Positions 22,045 through 32,899 of a stretch of 64,000 nt of DNA are shown piece after piece. The position numbers and the translations under genes are program-made. Below the pieces are notes generated by a model. That model saw only the letters and a program-made list of their open reading frames with translations. It made no database searches and had not been told where the DNA came from. The first letter of the stretch is position 1; the number at the start of each line of letters is the position of its first letter. The stretch spans positions 231,802,741 through 231,866,740 of the forward strand of contig OU015490.1 in NCBI GenBank assembly GCA_907164885.2, given 5' to 3'. This DNA comes from Dolomedes plantarius. Taxonomy: Eukaryota; Arthropoda; Arachnida; Araneae; Dolomedidae.

Positions 22045-22675
22045 AGAAAAAAGCAATTTTTGACATTGAAAGAGACATTGGAGTATTTTTATGGGCTAGA
22101 TGATGATGATATTTCAGAATCGTGTTCAACAGAGGCTAATGATGAACCATAATTCGTCATTGTCCCTCCTGATCCGGATGATTTGACGGATGAAGAAGCT
22201 ATTGATGATAATATTTTATGTGAAAATGTCGAATCACCTAAAGACATTGCAGGTGAAATCGACATTTTTTCTAATAAATGTAAAAGTAAGCAATATAGTA
22301 AGAAAAGGAGCATATTGTATGGGAAAAATGGATACTCTACATGGATGTAATGAATTCTAAAATAAGTTTATTAGAGTTTCAGAGATCTATATCTTTGAGA
22401 GAGCCATATCTTTGATAAAAAGGCTTGCAGAAATGCAGATGAATTCTGTTTTACCTGAAACTTCACATATTGGAAAACCATCTTCAATTCAAAATGCAAT
22501 TCTCAACGAAACTCGGAAAGACCGTATGGGCCATATTATTACTAAAAATAGGGAAAATAAACAAAAAAATGTAAACACTGAAAAAGTCAAACAATTACTG
22601 TATGTAATAAGTGTAATGTATCTCTTCATTCGAAATGTTTCAATAATTTTTAAATTTTTTTTAAAAAATTTATAA
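22045..22675 (+). pseudogene. piggyBac transposase remnants, N and C ends only (copy A)
   Basis: The N-terminal piece reads L-D-D-D-D-I-S-E-S-C, then after one stop V-I-V-P-P-D-P-D-D-L-T-D-E-E, an acidic segment typical of PGBD-type transposases. The second frame (22412-22675) carries S-I-Q-N-A-I-L-N-E-T-R-K-D-R-M-G-H, and in a shifted frame C-N-K-C-N-V-S-L-H-S-K-C-F-N-N-F, the C-terminal cysteine-rich zinc-binding end; its preceding C-x-x-C is disrupted by a stop. The DDD catalytic domain is missing. An ATG with a GTAAGG donor at 21863-21881 may be the old first exon. Confidence 0.7.
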
Positions 22676-22705
22676 TTTTAAAATTTTTATACCGTTTTGG
22701 ACTGA

Positions 22706-22723
22706 TGTTGCGAAAACGCAACA
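22706..22723. repeat. Internal hairpin palindrome, right (copy A)
   Basis: The mate of 21925-21942, lying about 130 bp inside the right end of the piggyBac derivative. The left one lies about 360 bp inside the left end. Confidence 0.85.
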
Positions 22724-23055
22724 TTTTGTAACTCTTGTAAAAATAAATTTAATTTTATGGAAACAACTTATTTGTGTAATTAATGTTCTAAGAAGTGTTA
22801 AAAAACTGGTGCATATCCAACAAAGGAAACATAGAGCGGTCCTAAATGGGTTTAACACCTCCGTGTCTAGATCGAATATGGACATGTTAAATCCTTAGAC
22901 CGAAAAGTGCCTGTATGAGAGGGTGGGAGAGGGTACGATCTCCCCCAGATATCGCCTCTGGGGGGTGCTCGGTCAAAATTGAGGTGGCACTTGGCTAAAT
23001 CGGACTCAGACTCTTGTGGTACCATTATAAATCGGAGCCATATTTTATAGTTAAA

Positions 23056-23548
23056 GACAAATCAATTAAATGAATCAGCTATTTCCAGCAGAAACAGGCA
23101 TAGAGTATGTTAGAACCCCCTCCCACATGAACAATAAGTGTGATAGTGAAGTCGGAAACAAAACGCTTCCCAGGAAAACGCCATACTCGGGCACCTCCAT
23201 CCCATTGCAAAAGTTAGAAACGTTATTCCTCGCCAAGTATAACATTTTTGAACTTTTCTGTTGAAAATGAAACATGGGTTTAACACCACTGCACTCTCCT
23301 TCTAACAATGGGCCGGAAATATAATGTTTAACAGCTCCCCATCTGAGGTGATATCTGATATTGCGCAGTTCCCAACCAATTGTAAGGGAACTATTTGTTA
23401 TTGTGGCTTGTGACACCGCTGAAGGCAATGCATATACAGTGAAATGGCTATTGTTCTTAATCTTTAGCTTACGGGGCCCATTTTTCTGATTCCCTCTTTA
23501 GAACAGAAAATTTCATATCCCTTTTGTAAGAACGGCCACTAAGGGGGT

Positions 23549-23551
<3 letters not shown>
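23056..23551. other. Non-coding stretch between SINE and AT repeat (copy A)
   Basis: No domain is recognisable in the short frames on either strand (for example 23075-23428 minus). Sequence is identical to 27360-27855. It may be the body of another repeat, but no ends are visible. Confidence 0.35.
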
Positions 23552-23758
<207 letters not shown>

Positions 23759-24049
23759 TCATACTTGGGCCCGCATTCTTGGGATACATGCTATCCCACC
23801 CCGTAAGGAAAAGGTTAACAGTAATCACTATGACTCCTTTGCATCAAACGTCGAAACTGTGTGCAAAATTATACAAGCGCGCACACACACACACAAACAT
23901 TAGATTTATTTATTCCGGTAACAAAACGATGACACTATGGAGAACATTTCAGCAGACATCAAAGTACACGTAACTTGACCAAAGGATGAAAACACACTAG
24001 CCCGGACCTGCCGGAACTTGAATATACTGGAAACCACATAATGGAGCGG

Positions 24050-24052
<3 letters not shown>

Positions 24053-24142
<90 letters not shown>
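24053..24142. repeat. (AT)n microsatellite (copy A)
   Basis: An uninterrupted 90-bp AT run lies between GGAGCGGACA and AGGGGGTGTTTG. It is about 6 bp longer in copy B. Confidence 0.95.
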
Positions 24143-24144
<2 letters not shown>

Positions 24145-24149
24145 GGGTG

Positions 24150-24827
24150 TTTGTTTATGTGTATAACTCTGAAAAGTAAGCGTTTCTTTCAGGAATAAGT
24201 TCGTATTTTGATGAAAATGTATACCCTGCAAAAATGTTTTTATATCGGGGAGCAAGTGTTTGTCAGAGGGCGCCAAATCTAGAGAATGCGGAGGAAAGAG
24301 AACAATTTCATAGCGTAATTATAGCAGTATCGTCACCGCAATCAAAGATGATTGAGATATAGCGGTGGCATGAACGAAAATAACCTTGTTTTCCGCTAAA
24401 TGGGATCTTTTTCATAACAACATTATTTAAATAATAAAATAATAAATATTGTACCATGGGAATAGCAATATACGGTGGATATAATCTTTCCTGCAGATTG
24501 ATCCTTTACCATTTTATTTGGAATAGGTAAGCGTTCTTCAACTTAATTTTTAAAGTTCTTCATTTTCTGTCTGGTAATGATGTATCTATATTTTAACTAC
24601 CTGTTACGAAACTACTTTAAAACTCATACTGATTTATTTGAAACAGCTCCAAATTGTGGTTCTCAGTGTTCACGTGTTCACGTTTTATATCCATAATCTG
24701 CAAGCATGGAAACCACCTTGCCGATAGCTTTCTCATATCGAAATACTGATGCAAAATACTACGTACTATTTCTTACGACCCGGTCTCAGAAATCTCTCTC
24801 TTAATCTTCTCCCTTTAAGTATATTAT
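24150..24827 (-). pseudogene. mariner transposase remnant, truncated (copy A)
   Basis: On the minus strand one frame reads K-V-I-F-V-H-A-T, then [23 protein letters not shown]. This matches the second and third catalytic regions of mariner transposases (H-Q-D-N-A and P-P-Y-S-P-D-L-A-P-S-D). The first D region has lost its aspartate here. Further upstream on the minus strand, M-R-K-L-S-A-R-W-F-P and N-L-E-L-F-Q match the linker and N-terminal half. Many stops and frame changes show it is dead. The left part of the duplication stops inside it at 24827. Confidence 0.72.
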
Positions 24828-24896
24828 TCCATTGTTACCGCTACTGTCCTCTACCGCTTTTTGTATCTTTAACGATCCTTAGCGTGGTGCTATCTA

Positions 24897-25545
24897 TCTA
24901 TATATATAAAACAGTTCCGTAACTGACTCATTCATTCATTCATTCATTCATTCATTCACTGACTGACTGACATACAACGCACAGACCAAACCGCTGGACC
25001 TAAAGGGCTGAAATTTTGCATGGCGATTTTTCTAATAGTGTAGGGGTGCACTAAGAAAGATTTTTCAAAAATTCTTCTTAGATTTTTTTAAATTAAATTT
25101 TTAAGCTGTTTTTTAAACTTTTTTTACGTTTGCTTTTAAAATAATACATGGGGGGTTATAAAATTTATATCACGAGAAAGATCATAAAAATTCCTTCAAA
25201 ATGAAATTTTTTTCGAATTTTTACCTCCATTTCCTGATTTTTGGTGAATTTTTAAAGATTAATTTTTAGAATTTAATTTATTAAATGTTGATCACGTGAT
25301 TTCTTTTTCTGGTACTTTCAATAAATTTATCGTCACGTGCGTAACAATTAAATAGACAAAAAAAATACTTTTTTCCCTTGCTAATACGGCAGACGATTGG
25401 ACATTATCCAAAAAAATATTGAAATACAATAAAAGATATTATGTTCCTCAAACTGTAGTATATTCTTTCGTAGGCATTAATTGCATACATGGACCGCTGT
25501 ATTTAATTTGAATGTACTCCGTAGCGAAGCGCGGGTTTTCAGCTA

Positions 25546-25546
<1 letters not shown>
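24897..25546 (+). mobile_element. Non-autonomous Helitron, family A (copy B)
   Basis: Identical in ends and length to 20603-21252, shifted by 4294 bp, with one seen base change near 25146. It was duplicated as part of the 4.3 kb segment, not by independent transposition. Confidence 0.85.
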
Positions 25547-25627
<81 letters not shown>

Positions 25628-25649
25628 GTGTGTGTGTGTGTGTGTGTGT
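25547..25649. repeat. (TA)n(TG)n microsatellite, copy B
   Basis: Counterpart of 21253-21346, longer by about 10 bp. Confidence 0.9.
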
Positions 25650-25871
25650 ATTATTCTTCAAATCATGGATTCAAACCATTCCACACATCTCGAAGTAGGG
25701 AATGGAGTCTTGACATGAATCTGTTAGGAATTACTACTTCATTGTAGGATGTGTAAAATTATTTTAACTTTTTATATACATCTCAGTGTGAGGGTCCGAG
25801 GTAGTCGAATTGTAGCGCGTTGGCTTTCGGTGCGGAGGGTGCTCGGATTGTATCCCTGCAAGAGCCGTTAA

Positions 25872-27155
25872 CCCATTTAAGAATGGCGTTGAGAAAACGA
25901 GCATTAATGTCTGTATTTTTTAAAGGCATGTTCTAAGTTTTGTACGTCTGAAGTAACATTTTTATTTTATTCTCTATACTTTAATTTATCATAATAATTT
26001 TGTTGTTTCCACATTTGCCCGCTTTTAGCAATTGCAAAATATTGATTTTTGCTGGTGTTTTGAAAGGGAAAAAATGACTAATTTCAAATAATAACCTTAG
26101 ATAGCAGCACATGTTAAATTTCCAATTTGATGCTTGTTCCGAGTTTACTAGAGACTAAAGAACAAAATGGCTTCAACAGGTAAGGCATAATTTTTTTTTT
26201 TATGTTTCTCAATTCATGTTTTTAAAAATGTTGCGAAAACGCAACATCAGTCCTATGTGTATTACTGAATTCCAATGTCTATTATTAGTGCTGCCTAGTT
26301 TTTATGCTGTAGATTGGTATTTTTTTCATTTGAGATAAGTTTGTCTCTAGAAAAAAGCAATTTTTGACATTGAAAGAGACATTGGAGTATTTTTATGGGC
26401 TAGATGATGATGATATTTCAGAATCGTGTTCAACAGAGGCTAATGATGAACCATAATTCGTCATTGTCCCTCCTGATCCGGATGATTTGACGGATGAAGA
26501 AGCTATTGATGATAATATTTTATGTGAAAATGTCGAATCACCTAAAGACATTGCAGGTGAAATCGACATTTTTTCTAATAAATGTAAAAGTAAGCAATAT
26601 AGTAAGAAAAGGAGCATATTGTATGGGAAAAATGGATACTCTACATGGATGTAATGAATTCTAAAATAAGTTTATTAGAGTTTCAGACATCTATATCTTT
26701 GAGAGAGCCATATCTTTGATAAAAAGGCTTGCAGAAATGCAGATGAATTCTGTTTTACCTGAAACTTCACATATTGGAAAACCATCTTCAATTCAAAATG
26801 CAATTCTCAACGAAACTCGGAAAGACCGTATGGGCCATATTATTACTAAAAATAGGGAAAATAAACAAAAAAATGTAAACACTGAAAAAGTCAAACAATT
26901 ACTGTATGTAATAAGTGTAATGTATCTCTTCATTCGAAATGTTTCAATAATTTTTAAATTTTTTTTAAAAAATTTATAATTTTAAAATTTTTATACCGTT
27001 TTGGACTGATGTTGCGAAAACGCAACATTTTGTAACTCTTGTAAAAATAAATTTAATTTTATGGAAACAACTTATTTGTGTAATTAATGTTCTAAGAAGT
27101 GTTAAAAAACTGGTGCATATCCAACAAAGGAAACATAGAGCGGTCCTAAATGGGT
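25872..27155 (+). mobile_element. Internally deleted piggyBac element (copy B)
   Basis: Counterpart of 21568-22851, with TTAA at 25868-25871 and 27156-27159, the same transposase pieces (about 26349-26614 and 26716-26979) and the same hairpin pair (26229-26246 and 27010-27027). Confidence 0.85.
26349..26979 (+). pseudogene. piggyBac transposase remnants (copy B)
   Basis: Duplicate of the pieces described at 22045-22675, with the same internal stop after E-A-N-D-E-P and the same missing catalytic domain. Because the lesions are shared, the decay came before the duplication. Confidence 0.7.
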
Positions 27156-27359
27156 TTAACACCTCCGTGTCTAGATCGAATATGGACATGTTAAATCCTT
27201 AGACCGAAAAGTGCCTGTATGAGAGGGTGGGAGAGGGTACGATCTCCCCCAGATATCGCCTCTGGGGGGTGCTCGGTCAAAATTGAGGTGGCACTTGGCT
27301 AAATCGGACTCAGACTCTTGTGGTACCATTATAAATCGGAGCCATATTTTATAGTTAAA

Positions 27360-27852
27360 GACAAATCAATTAAATGAATCAGCTATTTCCAGCAGAAACA
27401 GGCATAGAGTATGTTAGAACCCCCTCCCACATGAACAATAAGTGTGATAGTGAAGTCGGAAACAAAACGCTTCCCAGGAAAACGCCATACTCGGGCACCT
27501 CCATCCCATTGCAAAAGTTAGAAACGTTATTCCTCGCCAAGTATAACATTTTTGAACTTTTCTGTTGAAAATGAAACATGGGTTTAACACCACTGCACTC
27601 TCCTTCTAACAATGGGCCGGAAATATAATGTTTAACAGCTCCCCATCTGAGGTGATATCTGATATTGCGCAGTTCCCAACCAATTGTAAGGGAACTATTT
27701 GTTATTGTGGCTTGTGACACCGCTGAAGGCAATGCATATACAGTGAAATGGCTATTGTTCTTAATCTTTAGCTTACGGGGCCCATTTTTCTGATTCCCTC
27801 TTTAGAACAGAAAATTTCATATCCCTTTTGTAAGAACGGCCACTAAGGGGGT

Positions 27853-27855
<3 letters not shown>
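27360..27855. other. Non-coding stretch between SINE and AT repeat (copy B)
   Basis: Duplicate of 23056-23551; nothing recognised. Confidence 0.35.
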
Positions 27856-28032
<177 letters not shown>

Positions 28033-28323
28033 TCATACTTGGGCCCGCATTCTTGGGATACATGCTATCCCACCCCGTAAGGAAAAGGTTAACAGTAATC
28101 ACTATGACTCCTTTGCATCAAACGTCGAAACTGTGTGCAAAATTATACAAGCGCGCACACACACACACAAACATTAGATTTATTTATTCCGGTAACAAAA
28201 CGATGACACTATGGAGAACATTTCAGCAGACATCAAAGTACACGTAACTTGACCAAAGGATGAAAACACACTAGCCCGGACCTGCCGGAACTTGAATATA
28301 CTGGAAACCACATAATGGAGCGG

Positions 28324-28426
<103 letters not shown>

Positions 28427-28431
28427 GGGTG

Positions 28432-29330
28432 TTTGTTTATGTGTATAACTCTGAAAAGTAAGCGTTTCTTTCAGGAATAAGTTCGTATTTTGATGAAAAT
28501 GTATACCCTGCAAAAATGTTTTTATATCGGGGAGCAAGTGTTTGTCAGAGGGCGCCAAATCTAGAGAATGCGGAGGAAAGAGAACAATTTCATAGCGTAA
28601 TTATAGCAGTATCGTCACCGCAATCAAAGATGATTGAGATATAGCGGTGGCATGAACGAAAATAACCTTGTTTTCCGCTAAATGGGATCTTTTTCATAAC
28701 AACATTATTTAAATAATAAAATAATAAATATTGTACCATGGGAATAGCAATATACGGTGGATATAATCTTTCCTGCAGATTGATCCTTTACCATTTTATT
28801 TGGAATAGGTAAGCGTTCTTCAACTTAATTTTTAAAGTTCTTCATTTTCTGTCTGGTAATGATGTATCTATATTTTAACTACCTGTTACGAAACTACTTT
28901 AAAACTCATACTGATTTATTTGAAACAGCTCCAAATTGTGGTTCTCAGTGTTCACGTGTTCACGTTTTATATCCATAATCTGCAAGCATGGAAACCACCT
29001 TGCCGATAGCTTTCTCATATCGAAATACTGATGCAAAATACTACGTACTATTTCTTACGACCCGGTCTCAGAAATCTCTCTCTTAATCTTCTCCCTTTAA
29101 GTATATTATCATGATTTTTTTCAGTTATTTCTGGATAATTAATCTCAGCAAGGCGACCAGATAGTTTAGCATCATTTGTGCTCATTTGGCCGAAATGGTA
29201 ATCAACAAACCGATTGTAAATCCATCCGATCGAAAGTGCATACTTTCCATAAAATTTATCCAGTCTATATTTACTTTCTGCCGAAGTTTTGTGTCATACA
29301 ACTTAAAAGTTTTACCAACATTCGGCACTT
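28432..29330 (-). pseudogene. mariner transposase remnant, longer copy (copy B)
   Basis: It has the same catalytic-region relics as the copy-A remnant ([11 protein letters not shown]) and continues past the duplication edge into unique DNA. There, at about 29130-29280 on the minus strand, it reads F-Y-G-K-Y-A-L-S, then S-G-R-L-A-E-I-N-Y-P-E-I-T-E-K-N-H-D. This matches the mariner N-terminal DNA-binding region (Y-G-x-x-A, G-R-P, T-P-E-x-x-x-K-x-H-D). No complete frame survives. Terminal inverted repeats were not found. Confidence 0.72.
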
Positions 29331-30490
29331 GTTTATCTGCATTATGTAAGGAGTAAAACCAGTTGACCGACTAAAAAATTCTGTCAATCTCAGACTGGCT
29401 TCGAAACAATTTCACATACTTTCCATTGAAACATGCTAAATATGAAGAGCGAAGAATTCTAGTGCAGTGGCTCCATCTCTCGGAATTTGCACGGACTTCA
29501 CAAACGACCATCCTGTAAACTCTTCATCCAGTCGCGATAACCAAACTTGCTGGCTTAAATGTTTATAATACCTATTATTTCTTTTAATTTAAGTCAATAG
29601 TTCATTATTCACGTTAAAGTATAATTTTATATTTAATATTTAAAACGATGATTTGTGTATTTGTGAATATTTCGGTACTCTTTGATCTCACCGACAACAG
29701 ATATCTTCGGAAATGCCTCATTGCTATGTCTGGCCCAATCAAGTTCCCTGAAGTACTCAATAATTCATTTAAGTGTATAGGTACTATAATGAAAGTATTT
29801 TCCGCACTATTCTTAAAAACGATATTGCTGTTTGTTAGTTTCATTAGAAATGAAAAAAAACACATAAATATTCTATTTAAAAAGATCAAATTTTCTCCAT
29901 TCTTATATGAGTGAAAAATTTAAAATATCCCCCTGGCAATTTACATTTCATGGCGGTAGTATTATTATACTCGATTTTGGAATTGCGCATGGATAAATAC
30001 ACCTGTAAAAAAATATAGATGTAAATCTCTAAGCGTCATCTATACACACTGAATCTCAAATTCTCAAACCATGAATAAATTTCATGTAGAAAATATATTT
30101 TTATTCTTATGCTTCTAGAAAAACTCACTTTTCGTTCATATACTACTACACCAAACTGTTTTAAGAAAAGCATAATTTGGGTTTGTTTAAGAAATATTTT
30201 AATTTTAAGCAATAATTTTCTCAAGAAGATAAAAGTAATGCAAATTAAAGACAGCTTTTCGTAAAGGGCTCTTTCCATATAATTTCCTGAATCAAGCGTT
30301 TTGATAATTAGATCAATTCTCTTCCTTTTCTATAACAGCTTAAGAGAGATTTACTTGAGCTTTTGAGCTGTGACTAATGTCATTTCTTTTGAAGATCTTC
30401 GTTAGTCTTCATAATTCAATACTGCAAGATCAATTTTAGGAAATAATCTGCTTCGGAAGTAACATGTTTCCTCTTAAATAATCACAAAAG
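29331..30490. other. Intergenic stretch, nothing recognised
   Basis: Overlapping short frames at 29614-29914 on both strands cover the same DNA and have no domain. AT-rich. Confidence 0.4.
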
Positions 30491-30575
30491 TATAAAAGAC
30501 ATTTAGTTACGAGAAAATCGTCACAATACAAATATCTTTCTTGAACACTACTTTGCAAAGAAACTGCAGGTGAGT
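30491..30575 (+). promoter_or_regulatory. Candidate promoter and non-coding exon 1 of gene 2
   Basis: TATAAAAG lies at 30491-30498. About 30 bases later is CGTCACAAT, an initiator-like site near 30521. A short purine/AC-rich exon would end in AAACTGCAG at 30569, followed by a strong 5' splice site GTGAGT (30570-30575). No ATG lies in the proposed exon. The first acceptor that makes sense downstream on this strand is at 36938, two bases before the ATG of gene 2, giving a 6369-bp intron. The link is inference from spacing and from the similar acceptor in gene 1. Confidence 0.5.
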
Positions 30576-31446
30576 ATTGTTTATTTATTCAAAGGTTAAA
30601 TTTTAAAACGTGTTTTTATTTCTACTACATATTAAGATGCCCTTAAACATACATACATCATGAAAGATAAACTTTTTTTGTATAGTTATCTCAAAATAAA
30701 TTTCTTAAATATTTCAAATTTATTAAGAAAGTATTTAACTTCATAACCTTATTATAGATAATTTTAATAACCTTAACCTTCCCCCCCTCTTTCTCTCTCT
30801 CTGCATATATATATATATATATATATGTGAATTCTGAATGGCTGTAATTAACTTTACTTGAGAGTTTCAAATTTCTCTGTCTGTAATCACACGAACTACA
30901 TATAAAGGAATTAAACTGTCTTCTTAAGTGTATTCTACAAAGAATTTTTCCATTGAATTGATGAAATAAAGTCGTGATGAAATAACATTTATGAAAAATT
31001 CATGGAGATAAAGTTTTAAAGAGTAAACACTCTTTAAAACTTTATCTTAGTATGATTATCCTGGAAATTATGTCAGCATGATTTTTACTTAATTAAAAAC
31101 TTTTTCATTTATTTTAGCATTTTTAATTCGTTTGTGCTATCATACTTTCCATTTTTTTCATCTGATAGGCCAATCATTGCGTGAATTTTTCTGCCATACG
31201 TGTTCCTTACATGTGTCTTTTCTTTGTCTTTGAAATCTCACGGAAGGAGAAAAAATACATATTTAAGGAAAAATGAAAAACATTTCATATCCCGATTTAT
31301 AAATCTAAATTTAGATTTCTTTATTCTAGTTGTTTTTAGTTTTTAGTTTCTGTTCAGAAACGAAAAAAATTATTTCAGGAAAATTTTTATGTGCGGCTAA
31401 AATAGCAGTTCTCTACAGTTATGAATATACAAGTCTGCATTCCATA
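30576..31446. other. Non-coding stretch, presumed intron of gene 2
   Basis: It contains CT-rich and TA microsatellite sequence near 30782-30826 and a short perfect inverted repeat near 31010-31045 (AAAGTTTTAAAGAGT and its complement). No gene. Confidence 0.4.
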
Positions 31447-31447
31447 T

Positions 31448-32012
31448 AGAGGGTGCCCGGGCTAAAGGTATCCAAAATTCAAGACTTATTTTTATGGAAC
31501 TACCCAATAGAATTTTGAAAATTTATTTAATAAGAAAGAACATCTCACCAAGTTTTAATATCAATCATAGCTTTCGATCATAGTTACATAGATTTCGATG
31601 TGGGCACCTTTTGTAGCACGACTAACGTCTAAATGGTAATCCAGTTCTTTACAGGTGTTTCTTAGCATATCAGGAGTTATTAGACTTTTTTGCTTGGGTA
31701 TTCATTAAATCCGTTGTGGATAAACAAATAATTGAAACTGTGGATGACTTGAAGAAGCGTATCATTCAAGCAGTTCGTGTAATATCTCCTGATATGCTTC
31801 GAAACACTTGGAGAGAACTGGATTACCAGTTAGACGTTTGTCGTGCTACAAAAGGTGCACACATCGAAATCTATGATACTATGATCGAAATCAATGACAA
31901 ATATTAAAACTTGGTTAGATGTTCTTTCTATTAAAATATTTTTTTTAATTCTAATTGGTGATTCCGCAAAAATAAGCCATGACTTTTGGATACATTTAGC
32001 CTATGACAACCT
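31448..32012. mobile_element. Fold-back element made of transposase 3' ends
   Basis: Left arm about 31448-31690 and right arm about 31785-32012 are inverted repeats. Landmarks are GAGGGTGCCCGGGCTAAAGG..ATCCAAAATTC on the left against GACTTTTGGAT..ATTTAGCC on the right, and CTAACGTCTAAATGGTAATCCAG against CTGGATTACCAGTTAGACG. The right arm and centre encode the C terminus of a DDE transposase (31716-31907); the left arm is the same sequence reversed. The arms are imperfect, so the structure is not recent. Confidence 0.78.
31716..31907 (+). pseudogene. C-terminal fragment of a DDE transposase
   Basis: The 63-residue frame reads V-D-D-L-K-K-R-I-I-Q-A-V, then M-L-R-N-T-W-R-E-L-D-Y-Q-L-D-V-C-R-A-T-K and G-A-H-I-E. 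That is the conserved C terminus of the same arthropod transposase family as 8608-8970. All catalytic residues are upstream of what is kept. It is only a relic inside the fold-back element. Confidence 0.75.
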
Positions 32013-32323
32013 GTATTACTAAATATATATAATACTACGTGTTCACATTTTTATGTCGGGAAAATACAAAAGAGGTGATGCAAAGGTTATTCCCTATGAC
32101 TCTATATTACGTCATGGACTAGGGCGTGTCCGATTATTCTTATCGGTTCAAGCTCCCGAGACAAGGGTTGAACTAAGTCTGGAAGGATACTTCTCTGTCT
32201 ACAGTGGAACGAAGGGATTAAGTACTGCAAACTTTATGAGCTATTACATCATCTTTAGAAATCGAATAAATTATGTTTTACAGAAACATGGAGAAGTCAG
32301 ATTCTTAATATAAAAATTAATTT

Positions 32324-32328
<5 letters not shown>
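32013..32328. other. Short stretch with one unrecognised frame
   Basis: The frame 32053-32313 (86 codons) starts M-S-G-K-Y-K-R-G-D-A-K-V-I-P-Y and has no recognised domain. It lies inside the presumed intron of gene 2 and has no splice or polyadenylation signal that I can support. I do not call it a gene. Confidence 0.3.

Positions 32329-32400
<72 letters not shown>
32329..32400. repeat. (AT)n microsatellite
   Basis: About 70 bp of uninterrupted AT repeat. Confidence 0.95.
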
Positions 32401-32402
<2 letters not shown>

Positions 32403-32899
32403 ATACTTAGCATATAATCCTTTTTACCTACGTATGATACTATTTTTTTATTTCCATTTCCTTATTTAGCTTATATTAAATCATTTTTATTCTATATCCG
32501 TCGGTACATGCTTTAAGAAAATAACTATGAGTAACATATATCATTGCTTTTTCATTCATTGGAATAATGTCAGTTACTTGATTTTATCTAAGAGCATTGT
32601 TAAAAAAAGTTTCCCATAGAGAAAAAAACAATCGGTTTCAGTGATAGTATTTTCCACACCGAGTGAGCAGACAGCAGATGATGGATAGTCGAGTGAGGAA
32701 AGAAAATGTAACATCTACATTCACTTTTTTTTTTTTTTTTGCGCATGAGTTTCGACATTGAAGATTAGACGAAAAAAAAATAAACAAAAAACATTGCGTC
32801 TAAAAATAAAATGCTTAGATAAGGTAAATAAATAACGGGATTAAATGATAACTCTTTCCTTGTAATTTTCTGTCGAATAAATTGATTAGGAATTACCAG

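Larger units (their letters stand above)
21568..22851 (+). mobile_element. Internally deleted piggyBac element (copy A)
   Basis: TTAA at 21564-21567 and 22852-22855 flanks ends that are inverted repeats: CCCATTTAAGAATGGC on the left, and on the minus strand ACCCATTTAGGACCGC on the right. Inside, two pieces of a PGBD-type transposase survive (about 22045-22310 and 22412-22675) while the catalytic core between them is gone. Two copies of an 18-bp hairpin sequence lie inside in mirrored flanking context (21925-21942 and 22706-22723). The element cannot encode a working transposase. Confidence 0.85.
21487..23055 (+). mobile_element. tRNA-like SINE split by a piggyBac insertion (copy A)
   Basis: The head is 21487-21563 (GGTCCGAGGTAGTCGAATTG and GGTGCTCGGATTGTATCCC, rough A- and B-box positions) and the body is 22856-23055 (ATGGACATGTTAAATCC, CGGTCAAAATTGAGGTGGCA, GTGGTACCATTATAAATCGG). 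An uninterrupted relative at 53046-53330 joins the same two halves without the insertion, so the 1.3 kb between is a later arrival. Confidence 0.75.
25791..27359 (+). mobile_element. tRNA-like SINE split by a piggyBac insertion (copy B)
   Basis: Counterpart of 21487-23055; head 25791-25867 and body 27160-27359, with the same insertion. Confidence 0.75.

Noticed and set aside
23075..23428. 117-codon minus-strand frame, present again at 27379-27732
   Set aside because: The apparent conservation is due to the 4.3 kb duplication, not selection.
29614..29914. Overlapping frames on both strands
   Set aside because: Same AT-rich DNA open both ways, no domain, no splice or polyadenylation support.
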